Of a DNA stretch of 64,000 nucleotides, positions 43,761 through 52,040 are shown one piece after another. The stretch lies in the NCBI RefSeq assembly GCF_004088395.1, contig NZ_CP035107.1:1999001-2063000 (forward strand), given 5' to 3'. Below the pieces are notes generated by a model. It ran no database searches and had not been told where the DNA came from. It saw only the letters and a program-made list of their open reading frames with translations. Origin of the DNA: Ornithobacterium rhinotracheale. GTDB lineage: Bacteria > Bacteroidota > Bacteroidia > Flavobacteriales > Weeksellaceae. The position numbers and the translations under genes were made by a program. Each line of letters opens with the position of its first letter. The first letter of the stretch is position 1.

Positions 43761-43786
43761 GATTTTTATCAATAGAGATAAAAAAT
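43761..43786. repeat. Second, imperfect copy of the TTTTATCAATA palindrome
   Basis: 20 of 26 positions match the copy at 43580-43605, with TTTTATC and GATAAAA arms kept. It lies 18 bp past the stop of the leftward surface-protein gene. Confidence 0.55.
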
Positions 43787-43803
43787 ATTGCAAAATCGAC
43801 TTC

Positions 43804-44487
43804 TTATATAACGATTCTATCTAAATACCACTTGCCTTCAATTCCTATAACTGTATAAACTTTCTCGTATGGAGTAGTGTTATTCCCCTTAGTGAAAGTC
43901 CCATTAGCTATACTAACCGATGCAGTATTTTTTCCTCCCTCCAGCTGATTCGTATTTAAATTGGACAATCCATTAATTATCACACTTTGTAAATTCATTC
44001 CTTGGGTTGCTATAACCATTATTCTAAGGATTCTTGCTCTGCCTGGCTCATTAGGCGCTGGGGGAAGTGTAATATTTGTGTTGTAACCATTTGATGTTGT
44101 ACTACTGTTTTTCAACACATAAATGTCGTACAATGGCTCATTGGTCAAATCCACATTCCAGGTGCTATTAGCTGACGACCCGCTATATACTTTATAGCTA
44201 TAAGATAAGGCTCCTGAGGCTGTGGGCAGCGGGGCTGTACCTAACACTCCGTTGTCATTGGCTACCACCATTTTGGTTGGAGTAAATGGCACTCCTGCCT
44301 GGTAATTACCATACCTGCCAGTGGAGATACTTTCGCCTTTTGCAGGCAATTTCGTAACGCGAGCCGTTCCCTCTACATGGAAACTCTCGGTGGGGTTGTT
44401 TGTGTTTATGCCCACTTTTCCCTGTTGCTGAGCGAAGGCGATGCTTCCTAATGATAGCATTGCCGCCAAAAATAAATTTCTTTTCAT
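43804..44487 (-). CDS. Exported protein, unknown function
   Basis: A 227-residue protein with a signal peptide (MKRNLFLAAMLSLGSIAFAQ) followed by KVGINTNNPTESFHVEGTAR, a motif common at the N-terminus of secreted Bacteroidota proteins related to phage-fibre shaft regions. The remainder is Thr/Ser/Asn-rich and beta-like. No T9SS tail is seen. I prefer the start at 44487; an upstream ATG at 44529 adds 14 basic residues before the signal peptide. Confidence 0.75.
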   Translation of the reverse strand: MKRNLFLAAMLSLGSIAFAQQQGKVGINTNNPTESFHVEGTARVTKLPAKGESISTGRYGNYQAGVPFTPTKMVVANDNGVLGTAPLPTASGALSYSYKVYSGSSANSTWNVDLTNEPLYDIYVLKNSSTTSNGYNTNITLPPAPNEPGRARILRIMVIATQGMNLQSVIINGLSNLNTNQLEGGKNTASVSIANGTFTKGNNTTPYEKVYTVIGIEGKWYLDRIVI

Positions 44488-44626
44488 ACAAATAAGCTTT
44501 TTGTTAAAAAAATTGTGTTTTTTTTGCAAAGACAGTTAAAAATCTTTAATGCAAAGGTAAGTATTTTATTTTCAACTACAAAACTTTTTTCCGACTTTTT
44601 TATCCAGAATCGTGTTAAAAAAACAA

Positions 44627-44649
44627 GAACCAGCCTAAATGGCTGGTTC
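44627..44649 (-). terminator. Terminator after rpsA
   Basis: The perfect 9-bp stem GAACCAGCC / GGCTGGTTC, 5-base loop, followed leftward by a T-run; 30 bp past the rpsA stop. Confidence 0.88.
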
Positions 44650-44679
44650 CCGTATAATTAAAAACCAAAAGAATGAGGT

Positions 44680-46467
44680 TTATTTCCCTCCTTCCATTCT
44701 TTCTTTTAATGCTGCAAGCTCATCTAAATCGCCAAGGGTGGTTCTTTCTTGTGTGTTTTGGCTTTCTAGCTGTTTCTTAACTTGTTTCATTTCCTCGTCT
44801 CTGTAAGTCGCAGAGTGGGAAACTACAATTCTTCTAAATTCTTTATTAAATTCAATTACTTTAAAATTAATAGTTTCGCCTTGCGCTACGCGAGTTCCGT
44901 CTTCTTTTTCAAGTGTTCTTGCAGGGGCAAAGGCTTCAATGTCTTTGTCCTCGAATTCTACTTTGGCACCTTTGTCAAATACGCTATATGCTACACCTGT
45001 ATGCTCTGTACCTACGGCATATTTGGTTTCGTACTCGTCCCAAGGGTTTTCTTCTAATTGCTTATGCCCTAGGCTTAATCTACGAGCTTCCACATCTAAT
45101 TCAAGCACTACTACATCTAATTTATCTCCTACGCTGCAGAATTCAGATGGGTGCTTGATTTTCTCTGTCCAAGAGAGGTCTGAAATGTAGATTAATCCGT
45201 CTACGCCTTCTTCTAGCTCTACGAATACGCCGAAGTTGGTGAAGTTACGCACGGTACCTACATGTTTAGAGCCTACTGGGTACTTGGCAGTGATGTCTGT
45301 CCATGGGTCTGGGGTAAGCTGCTTCATACCGAGGGACATTTTTCTGTCTTCGCGGTCGATGCTTAATACCACAGCTTCCACATCGTCGCCCACTTGTACG
45401 AAGTCTTGTGCTGAGCGCAAGTGCGTGCTCCAAGACATTTCGGATACATGGATAAGGCCTTCGATGCCTGGGGCTACTTCTACAAATGCGCCATAGTCTG
45501 CTAATACAACTACTTTACCTTTGATTTTGTCTCCTACCTGTACATTTTGGTCTAAGGCTTCCCATGGGTGCGGCTCTAATTGTTTAACACCTAATTGGAT
45601 TCTTGTTTTATCTTCGTCGAAATCTAAGATTACAACATTGATTTGGTCGTCTACCTCTACCACTTCGTTCGGGTGATTGATGCGGCTCCAAGAAAGGTCG
45701 GTAATATGGATTAATCCGTCAACACCTCCTAAGTCTACGAATACGCCGTAAGAAGTGATGTTTTTAACCACACCTTCTAATACTTGACCTTTTTCTAACT
45801 GACCAATGATTTCTTTTTTCTGTTCTTCGATGTCTGCCTCAATCAATGCTTTGTGAGAAACTACCACATTTTTAAATTCTGGGTTAATTTTCACTACTTT
45901 AAATTCCATTGATTTTCCTACAAATTGCTCGTAGTCACGGATTGGCTTCACATCAATTTGTGAGCCTGGCAAGAATGCTTCTAAACCGAAAACATCTACA
46001 ATCATACCACCTTTGGTTCTTGCTTTGATGTTACCCGTTACGATTTCGCCAGTTTCGTTGGCTTCGTTCACACGAGCCCAAGCGTTAAGGGTTCTTGCTT
46101 TTCTGTGAGAAAGTTGCAATTGCCCGTTTTTGTCTTCTCTTTGGTCTACCATTACCTCTACCTCATCGCCTACTTTAAGATCTGGGTTGTAACGGAATTC
46201 GTTCAAAGAAATAACACCTTCAGATTTAAAATCGATGTCTACGATTGCTTCTTTGTCGGTAATGCGAACTACTTTCCCTTTGAACACAACATTTTCATCT
46301 AGCTCTTCGAGGGTATTGTCATACATTTCCTCCAATTCAGCTTTTTCTTTGCGGTCTTCTTCGTTCAAACCGCTTTCAAAAGCTTCCCAATCGAAATCTT
46401 CTGGTGCAGTGTTGGCGTTTAACAAGTTTTGTTCCGCCTGTAATTTGTTTTTAGTCTCTTCAGACAT
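44680..46467 (-). CDS. rpsA: 30S ribosomal protein S1
   Basis: A 595-residue S1 with six tandem S1 RNA-binding domains, visible as repeated VKNITSYGVFVDLGGVDGLIHITDLSW, VVLADYGAFVEVAPGIEGLIHVSEMSW-like and VRNFTNFGVFVELEEGVDGLIYISDLSW-like segments. It has an acidic N-terminal extension (~50 residues) and a helical C-terminal tail. S1 recruits mRNA to the ribosome; in Bacteroidota, where Shine-Dalgarno use is weak, it is thought to be especially important. A leader of ~100 bp precedes it. Confidence 0.96.
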   Translation of the reverse strand: MSEETKNKLQAEQNLLNANTAPEDFDWEAFESGLNEEDRKEKAELEEMYDNTLEELDENVVFKGKVVRITDKEAIVDIDFKSEGVISLNEFRYNPDLKVGDEVEVMVDQREDKNGQLQLSHRKARTLNAWARVNEANETGEIVTGNIKARTKGGMIVDVFGLEAFLPGSQIDVKPIRDYEQFVGKSMEFKVVKINPEFKNVVVSHKALIEADIEEQKKEIIGQLEKGQVLEGVVKNITSYGVFVDLGGVDGLIHITDLSWSRINHPNEVVEVDDQINVVILDFDEDKTRIQLGVKQLEPHPWEALDQNVQVGDKIKGKVVVLADYGAFVEVAPGIEGLIHVSEMSWSTHLRSAQDFVQVGDDVEAVVLSIDREDRKMSLGMKQLTPDPWTDITAKYPVGSKHVGTVRNFTNFGVFVELEEGVDGLIYISDLSWTEKIKHPSEFCSVGDKLDVVVLELDVEARRLSLGHKQLEENPWDEYETKYAVGTEHTGVAYSVFDKGAKVEFEDKDIEAFAPARTLEKEDGTRVAQGETINFKVIEFNKEFRRIVVSHSATYRDEEMKQVKKQLESQNTQERTTLGDLDELAALKERMEGGK

Positions 46468-46583
46468 AGTAAAAAAATTTGTATTATCATTAAATGTATC
46501 GGGAGCACAGAGCGAAATACCTTAATGATAAGTGTTTAACTTTTTAGTTTATAAACGTTTACTCCCATTCGCTTAAACGAGTG

Positions 46584-46591
46584 CAAATATA
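46584..46591 (-). promoter_or_regulatory. Probable -7 promoter element of rpsA
   Basis: The complement reads TATATTTG (TANNTTTG), about 117 bp before the rpsA start, implying a ~110-base 5' leader. No clear -33 box. Confidence 0.4.
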
Positions 46592-46655
46592 CATTTAATT
46601 ATTAATTATTAAAGTATTTTTTTAGATAAATGTTTCTTTTTGAGCGGGTAAACAA

Positions 46656-46685
46656 AAAAGGGCTAAAAATCATTTTAGCCCTTTT
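46656..46685 (-). terminator. Terminator after the 59-aa Cys-rich gene
   Basis: AAAAGGGCTAAAA / TTTTAGCCCTTTT hairpin starting 11 bp past the stop at 46696. Confidence 0.85.
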
Positions 46686-46695
46686 GTAATTACCA

Positions 46696-46875
46696 TTACC
46701 TGCAAACGCTACAAGTTCCTTTGTTTTTTGAGCAGTTTTTGCAATAATTGCAATTGGTGCACGCCTTGCATTTCCCATTTGGGTTGCATCTTCCGCCCAT
46801 AGCGTACTCGTATGCTCCGTAAACTCCCACACAAAGGAGTATGCCTAAAATTATGATTAAAATGTTTTTTTTCAT
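46696..46875 (-). CDS. 59-aa membrane-anchored protein with a CxxC chain
   Basis: A short gene: MKKNILIIILGILLCVGVYG is a signal peptide or membrane anchor, followed by a 30-residue tail containing eight cysteines at residues 30, 36, 39, 42, 45, 48, 55 and 58, mostly spaced as CxxC. Such density implies metal binding or a dense disulfide/redox module in the periplasm. It is framed by its own terminator downstream and another terminator upstream. The overlapping 76-codon frame in the same region lacks a sensible sequence and is a shadow. Confidence 0.7.
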   Translation of the reverse strand: MKKNILIIILGILLCVGVYGAYEYAMGGRCNPNGKCKACTNCNYCKNCSKNKGTCSVCR

Positions 46876-46890
46876 TGGAATTTAATTATA

Positions 46891-46922
46891 AAACGGATAA
46901 AGTTAAAAAACCTTATCCGTTT
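46891..46922 (-). terminator. Terminator after the PorT-like barrel gene
   Basis: AAACGGATAA / TTATCCGTTT stem with a 12-base loop flanked by A/T runs, 18 bp past the stop. Confidence 0.85.
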
Positions 46923-46939
46923 TTTCTTACACATAAAAC

Positions 46940-47665
46940 TTAAAATTTATATCCTAAACCTATTTGAAATACTCTGTTTTTAAGTTTTTCACCTTCATCG
47001 ATGTCTGCATCATCTACAAAACTTTGCAAGCCAAAAGTATAATTAGCCTCGGCAAAAAGACCATTCACAAAGTTATATTCAGCTCCAGCATTTAAACCAA
47101 AATCAAATCTCTTAAAAAGTTCAGAGGCTTTATACTCCGTGGTTGTATACCCATCATAAATTGAGGTAGTTTTATCTAAAATATTTCCAATCTTACGAGT
47201 TTTCCCTTCATATTTCAATTTCCCTCCCAAGGAGATTAAATAACCAAAATATCCTCCAGCTTTTATTTTCAAACCTTGCACCACTTCGTATTTTACGGCA
47301 AACGGCATATTAATCTGATTAAAATTTAATTGTAAATCTTTTATATCTCTTATTCTATTACCATTTCCATCTCTAAGACCTATATCACTGAAATCAATTT
47401 TTGAAATTTTAGTTCCGTTTCCTACATATTGAAGCCCTACTTCACCCGTAAGCAACTCGTTCATTTCGCTCAATGGGAACTCTACAAATCCACCAACATA
47501 AAAAGAGGTTTTGGATTTTGTATTTATAACTTCTTCAACATCATCAACTGATACCGCCGCATACATATCGGCAAGGTTTAACCCTGCTTTCACACCATAA
47601 CGCACTTCTTGTGCTTTAACATTCATAGCTAATGCAGCTACTAATAAAATCAATGCTTTCTTCAT
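46940..47665 (-). CDS. PorT-like outer-membrane beta-barrel protein
   Basis: A 241-residue protein with a signal peptide (MKKALILLVAALAMNVKAQ) followed by VRYGVKAGLNLADMY, the standard start of the PorT-type barrel family. Alternating strands end in LKNRVFQIGLGYKF, a typical terminal barrel strand. Function not assigned; members are mostly small porin-like proteins. It lies 1 bp after the upstream lipoprotein gene, so the two are one operon. Confidence 0.82.
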   Translation of the reverse strand: MKKALILLVAALAMNVKAQEVRYGVKAGLNLADMYAAVSVDDVEEVINTKSKTSFYVGGFVEFPLSEMNELLTGEVGLQYVGNGTKISKIDFSDIGLRDGNGNRIRDIKDLQLNFNQINMPFAVKYEVVQGLKIKAGGYFGYLISLGGKLKYEGKTRKIGNILDKTTSIYDGYTTTEYKASELFKRFDFGLNAGAEYNFVNGLFAEANYTFGLQSFVDDADIDEGEKLKNRVFQIGLGYKF

Positions 47666-47666
47666 C

Positions 47667-48182
47667 TTAATAATATTTTTTAATTAAATTTATTTCAGCG
47701 TTTAATATATCTTTCACTGTATATTTCCCATAATCTTTAGGACTATAATTTTCTTCTAACTCCTTATATAATTCTTTTTTTACCTCATCAGAATAGACAA
47801 GCGTCATTCTACTTGCTGAAAGACTTTTTATCCTCAGTACTTTGATTGTTTTTCCATCCTCTTTAACATAAATGGAGTTTCCATCAACATAATATTCCCC
47901 ATGGTAATCCGAAAGCTTATTGCATGCAACATCGTAAAAATCCATAGACATTTCATCGTAGCCTTTATAATTAAAAATGAATGTAGAGGATCTGTCGCAC
48001 GGGGCATAAGAAGATTCTTCGCTTTCCCCTACCCTAACATTTCTACCATTTATTTTCACAGATTCCACTTGCCATATTCCTGCAATGTCATCTTTACTAT
48101 ATTTTCTATTTCCACCACCATCGTCTCCACTACATGAAACAAAAATCATAGAGATAATTACAAACAAAATCAATCTCTTCAT
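47667..48182 (-). CDS. Lipoprotein, lipocalin-like, unknown function
   Basis: A 171-residue lipoprotein (lipobox IFVSCSGDD at ~12-20) whose mature part starts with DDIAGIWQVESVKINGR, resembling the first strand of lipocalin-like Bacteroidota proteins, and continues with beta strands (STFIFNYKGYDEM, YYVDGNSIYVKEDGKTI). An acidic SGDDGGG stretch follows the lipid-bearing Cys, as in surface-exported lipoproteins. Co-transcribed with the PorT-like barrel. Confidence 0.75.
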   Translation of the reverse strand: MKRLILFVIISMIFVSCSGDDGGGNRKYSKDDIAGIWQVESVKINGRNVRVGESEESSYAPCDRSSTFIFNYKGYDEMSMDFYDVACNKLSDYHGEYYVDGNSIYVKEDGKTIKVLRIKSLSASRMTLVYSDEVKKELYKELEENYSPKDYGKYTVKDILNAEINLIKKYY

Positions 48183-48300
48183 ATTAAATTAAATAAATTT
48201 TAAAAATCGCCTACTCTATAAGGTTTTCGGCTTCCCCTTTTATTATTTTCTAATTTATGTTTTTAAACCATTTAAAAAGCAAACCAACTAGCTTCCATAT

Positions 48301-48492
48301 TTATCTTTTAAGATTATTTTTATAATCCATGTAATTAATGCAATAACATACACTAGCCACATTAGCATTGCTATCATCAATAGCATTTTTACTAAAAATT
48401 CCATTGTACTCATCTTTAAGTTTATTAATTTCATCTAAATATTCATAAATCATTTCTGTAAAATCTTCTGAATATGCATTACAATAATCCAC
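48301..48492 (-). CDS. Doubtful small ORF or gene remnant
   Basis: A 63-codon frame from a GTG at 48492, with protein-like composition (DFTEMIYEYLDEINKLKDEY) and three cysteines. The frame remains open upstream for at least 30 more codons through a hairpin and into the 3' end of the HU-like gene without a start codon, so it may be a truncated remnant. The rest of the gap 48183-48583 is AT-rich with no other gene. Confidence 0.25.
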   Translation of the reverse strand: MDYCNAYSEDFTEMIYEYLDEINKLKDEYNGIFSKNAIDDSNANVASVCYCINYMDYKNNLKR

Positions 48493-48506
48493 ACAACTAT
48501 CGCTTT

Positions 48507-48576
48507 CCGAAAAACACGTGTCTTTTTTAAAAAAACAAACTACATTTTTCCAAAAAACACACGTGTTTTTTTTCGG
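48507..48576 (-). repeat. Inverted repeat with CACGTG arms after the HU-like gene
   Basis: CCGAAAAACACGTGT (48507-48521) pairs with ACACGTGTTTTTTTTCGG (48559-48576), separated by a 37-base AT-rich segment. Each arm itself contains the palindrome ACACGTGT. Starting 8 bp past the HU-like stop, it could act as a terminator or binding site. Confidence 0.55.
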
Positions 48577-48583
48577 GCAGTGC

Positions 48584-48967
48584 TTAGAGCTTTTCGTAGG
48601 TTAGATTATTCAACATTTTTTTCAAATCCTTACCTGGCGTAAAAATCACTTTTGCACCCTTGATACTCGCCGCCGTTACTTCTTCCTCTTTCGCCTTCCC
48701 CTCACTACTGATGTTCACGCGCATACTACCTAACTCACCGAGGCGTACCGCATTACCTTCCTCCAGCGCGGCTTGCATTACATCTACCAATGCATATAGC
48801 ACCGCACGAATATCGGCACCGCTTACGGTAGAAATTTTCTCAATGTCTTTGGTCAATCCTGCGAGCGTCTTTTCGCCCACTAAATTCGCAGAGGCATAAT
48901 ATTTCTTTTCTCCTCCACCGGCAACTCCGGGTTGCCCTTTCTGAATTACTTTGTACTTAATTGGCAT
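48584..48967 (-). CDS. HU-like DNA-binding protein (HU/IHF superfamily, Bacteroidota type)
   Basis: A 127-residue HU-fold protein of the larger Bacteroidota type, with MPIKYKVIQKGQPGVAGGGE at the start, YYASANLVGEKTLAGLTKDI, the GNAVRLGELGSMRVNISSEG arm region and VIFTPGKDLKKMLNN at the end. Members bind DNA or act near chromosomes; this subgroup is often linked to accessory DNA. Its 5' region holds a large palindrome and a GT microsatellite, and its 3' side a CACGTG hairpin. Confidence 0.82.
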   Translation of the reverse strand: MPIKYKVIQKGQPGVAGGGEKKYYASANLVGEKTLAGLTKDIEKISTVSGADIRAVLYALVDVMQAALEEGNAVRLGELGSMRVNISSEGKAKEEEVTAASIKGAKVIFTPGKDLKKMLNNLTYEKL

Positions 48968-49003
48968 TTTATTTATTTTTTAACTTTTTTAGACACAAAA
49001 AAA

Positions 49004-49041
49004 TCCCCTGCACAAAATTTCATGAAATTTTGTGCAGGGGA
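49004..49041 (-). terminator. Perfect 38-nt palindrome, probable radC-operon terminator
   Basis: Arms 49004-49022 (TCCCCTGCACAAAATTTCA) and 49023-49041 are exact complements with no separate spacer. Read leftward it ends in a T7 run, as a terminator should, 187 bp past radC. A 19-bp perfect arm is unusually long; a second role is possible since it also lies 37 bp before the HU-like gene. Confidence 0.7.
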
Positions 49042-49097
49042 CATATTATATTCTCTCGCAAAAATTACTTTTGCGATGCTTATATTTTTAAGGTTTA

Positions 49098-49130
<33 letters not shown>

Positions 49131-49227
49131 AAACATTTTTTTGAATATTACAATTTTTTTCTATTTAATTTTCGCCAAATATATAAACTTTTCTCTTTTA
49201 CTTCCAAATTTATTTTAAAGACAACCA

Positions 49228-49929
49228 TCACACCTGCCCATCATCTGCAAAGCTATAATATCCTGATTGAGCTATAATTAAATGATCAAGCATCGGAATA
49301 TTTAGCACATTTCCCGCCTCTTTGATTTTAGCCGTTATTTGCAAATCTTCTGTACTTGGATGGAGTGCTCCGCTTGGGTGGTTATGCGCCACAATAATGG
49401 CGGTAGCATACATTTCAATGGCTTTTTTGAATAATACGCGAACATCTACCATCGCGCCTGCAATACCTCCTTCACTGATTTTTTGTGCGGCAATCACTCG
49501 ATTGGATTGGTTTAAAAACAATACCCAAAATTCTTCTACATGCAAATCCTCTAGCTCGTGCCTCAAATATTCATAAGCAGATTGGCTGGATTTGATTTGT
49601 GGGCGACGCACGGGGGTTTGCTTGGCTCGTCGCCTACCGATTTCAAGTGCCGAAACGATCCCAATTGCCTTGGCCTCGCCCACTCCTTTGTATTTTTTAA
49701 GCTCAGAGACAGAGCGTTTGGCAAGCTCGTTCCAGTTATGGTGGTGGTCTTGTAGTATTCGCTTGGCTAAATCCACCGCAGTTTCTTCTCGGTTGCCGCT
49801 CCCCATAATGATTGCCAAAAGCTCGGCATCGGAGAGGGCATCTTTGCCTTTTAGCATTAATTTTTCTCTCGGGCGGTCGTCCTCTGCCCATTGGTTCAGG
49901 GGTTTGGGGTCAAATGCTTTGTGTGTCAT
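49228..49929 (-). CDS. radC: RadC-family JAB1/MPN-domain protein
   Basis: A 233-residue RadC-like protein. An N-terminal helix-hairpin-helix region (AELLAIIMGSG, SVSELKKYKGVGEAKAIGIV) precedes a JAB1/MPN metalloprotease-like domain. The domain has the EFWVLFLNQSNRVIAAQKIS segment and the metal motif HNHPSG…PSTED, so it should bind zinc. Despite the historical name its role in DNA repair is unproven. It overlaps pnuC by 20 bp, at the end of a four-gene operon. Confidence 0.93.
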   Translation of the reverse strand: MTHKAFDPKPLNQWAEDDRPREKLMLKGKDALSDAELLAIIMGSGNREETAVDLAKRILQDHHHNWNELAKRSVSELKKYKGVGEAKAIGIVSALEIGRRRAKQTPVRRPQIKSSQSAYEYLRHELEDLHVEEFWVLFLNQSNRVIAAQKISEGGIAGAMVDVRVLFKKAIEMYATAIIVAHNHPSGALHPSTEDLQITAKIKEAGNVLNIPMLDHLIIAQSGYYSFADDGQV

Positions 49930-50536
49930 TGGCTTGTTTTTTCCAAATTTGATAGCCTTGCCAAGCTAAAAAGAGAAATAAAGTGAATTGAATGCCTGTA
50001 AAGCCTAAGCCTTTGGCAAAATAAAGGGGCACGGAAATGGCATCGGTGAGGAGCCAGCCCAGCCAGTTTTCAACTTTCTTTTTAGCCATAAGCCACATAG
50101 AGCCAAAGGCTAAGCCCGTAGTGAGCACATCAATGTAGTTTAGCCAAGATTCGAATTTGTTAAAATAAAGATATACTCCTACAATAAATAGTATTGAAAA
50201 CACGGTAATTGCAATTGCTACGGCCCAATCTCGGGGCTTGCACCAAGTGATTTTTAATGGCGTGGCGTGGCTTAAATTTGTCCACAGCACCCAGCCATAA
50301 ATGCTCATCAGGGTATAATAAATGTTGATGATTAAATCGCCATAATAGCCCACAGTGTAGCATATGTATACATAAATTATGGTGCTTATGATGCCCGTGG
50401 GGTACACCCAAATGTTGCCTCTGCGCGCAAAAAGCACACTCAACACGCCAAATACCACGGCTGTGATTTCTAGCAAAATATCTAGCCAAGTGGCTTCGGC
50501 ATAAGGCGAGAGAAAAAAGTCGTACAAAGTGTCCAT
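49910..50536 (-). CDS. pnuC: PnuC-family nicotinamide riboside transporter
   Basis: A 208-residue inner-membrane protein with about seven hydrophobic helices, WLDILLEITAVVFGVLSVLF at the start, the GNIWVYPTGIISTIIYVYI and YYTLMSIYGWVLW segments characteristic of PnuC, and NWLGWLLTDAISVPLYFAKG near the end. It imports nicotinamide riboside for NAD synthesis. Overlaps the GH3 stop by 1 bp and the radC start by 20 bp. Confidence 0.92.
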   Translation of the reverse strand: MDTLYDFFLSPYAEATWLDILLEITAVVFGVLSVLFARRGNIWVYPTGIISTIIYVYICYTVGYYGDLIINIYYTLMSIYGWVLWTNLSHATPLKITWCKPRDWAVAIAITVFSILFIVGVYLYFNKFESWLNYIDVLTTGLAFGSMWLMAKKKVENWLGWLLTDAISVPLYFAKGLGFTGIQFTLFLFLAWQGYQIWKKQANDTQSI

Positions 50537-52026
50537 TATTCAGCCCATTGTTTTAGAGATTCGGCAAGTTTTCGGTCATTGGCAAGGCGTGGTACTTTGT
50601 TTTGTCCGCCCAGTTTTCCTTGGGTTTTCATATATTCGTTAAATCCTGATTTTTGAATAGTTGTCAAGACCAAAGGTCGCAAGATTTTGCCTTGTATTAA
50701 ATCTTGATAATACACATTTTGCGCACACATTTCTTGGTTTAATTTTTGGGCAAATTGTTCCATATTTTCAGGTTTTTGCTCAAATTCTATGAGCCATTCG
50801 TGGTATGGCAGGCTTTCTTTTGGCGCCACTTCGGGTGCCACATGAAACTCCGTTACCAAGGCTGGAAATTCTTTCAATGTATTTTCTAGAGCCTTTTCCA
50901 CCTCTTGCCCTATCACATGCTCTCCAAATGCCGAAGTGTAGTGTTTAATTCGGCCCGAAACCACAATTTTGTAAGGATTTTTGGACACAAATTTCACGGT
51001 ATCGCCTATGCTATACGCCCAAAGCCCTGCCTTGGTACTCATAATCACGGCATAGTTTTTACCAAGCTCCACCTCGCCTATCGTTAAGCGCGTGGGGGAT
51101 TGGTTGCTAATCTCCTCCACAGGGACAAATTCATAGAAAATATCTTTGTCTAAAAGCAACAATAATTCTTCTGAATTTAATTGATTTTGATAGGCAATAA
51201 AGCCTTCCGATGCGGGATAAGTTTGAATCACATCTACGGCTCCGCCCAAAAGCTCATTCATCTTTTGCCGGTAGGGTTCATAGTTCACACCGCCCGTTAC
51301 GATCAATTGTAGATTAGGGAATATTTGTTTAATCTTTTTGCCCGTTTTTTCTTGCAATCGTTCAAAATACATAATGAGCCACGGCGGAATCCCGCTAATG
51401 AGTGTCATATTCTCGTGCAAGGTTTCTTCCACAATTTTATCTACTTTGGTTTCCCAATCTTCGATGCAATTGGTTTCCCAAGAGGGCATTCTATTTTTTT
51501 GTAAATAATTAGGGACAAAATGCGCCGAAATCCCAGAAAGTCTACCGACTTTTATGCCGTTTTTTTCTTCCAGCTCAGGGCTTCCTTGCAAGAAAATCAT
51601 TTTTCCATTCACGAAATTCGCATTTTGGCTATTTTTGATGTAATACAGCAAGGCATTTCTTGCCGCCTCTATGTGATATGGCATCGATTCTTTAGAAATC
51701 GGGATGTATTTGGTGCCCGAAGTGGTGCCCGAAGTTTTGGCAAAATAAAGCGGCTTTCCTGGCCAGAGCACATTTTCTTTTCCATCAACGATTTGGTCGA
51801 TATAGCTTTTAAGCGTTTCGAAATCTTGCAAAGGCACACGCGCTTGAAAATCTTTTATATTTTTAATTTCACTAAAGTGATGCGCTTTCCCAAATTCGGT
51901 ATTTTGGGCTTTTTTTATCATGGCTAAAAAAAGCTTTTGCTGCGCTTGCTCGGCATTAGCCTGCCACTTATCTTCTTTTTTAGTAATGAATTTAGCTAAA
52001 AGTTTTGCGATAAAAGACTTCAACAT
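50536..52026 (-). CDS. GH3-family acyl-adenylating enzyme
   Basis: A 496-residue GH3-family protein, related to plant auxin/jasmonate amido synthetases and found in many Bacteroidota; the bacterial substrate is unknown. FAKTSGTTSGTKYIPIS (~97-113) is the ATP/AMP P-loop, followed by the QTYPASEGFIAYQ motif and GLWAYSIGDTVKFVSKNPYKI. Full length for the family. It lies 14 bp after the M23 peptidase gene. Confidence 0.88.
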   Translation of the reverse strand: MLKSFIAKLLAKFITKKEDKWQANAEQAQQKLFLAMIKKAQNTEFGKAHHFSEIKNIKDFQARVPLQDFETLKSYIDQIVDGKENVLWPGKPLYFAKTSGTTSGTKYIPISKESMPYHIEAARNALLYYIKNSQNANFVNGKMIFLQGSPELEEKNGIKVGRLSGISAHFVPNYLQKNRMPSWETNCIEDWETKVDKIVEETLHENMTLISGIPPWLIMYFERLQEKTGKKIKQIFPNLQLIVTGGVNYEPYRQKMNELLGGAVDVIQTYPASEGFIAYQNQLNSEELLLLLDKDIFYEFVPVEEISNQSPTRLTIGEVELGKNYAVIMSTKAGLWAYSIGDTVKFVSKNPYKIVVSGRIKHYTSAFGEHVIGQEVEKALENTLKEFPALVTEFHVAPEVAPKESLPYHEWLIEFEQKPENMEQFAQKLNQEMCAQNVYYQDLIQGKILRPLVLTTIQKSGFNEYMKTQGKLGGQNKVPRLANDRKLAESLKQWAE

Positions 52027-52040
52027 TAGGGTGTCGATTT

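Noticed and set aside
46602-46832. 76-codon leftward frame over the Cys-rich gene
   Set aside because: It lies in a different frame from the 59-aa protein, runs through the terminator hairpin, and has no sensible composition.
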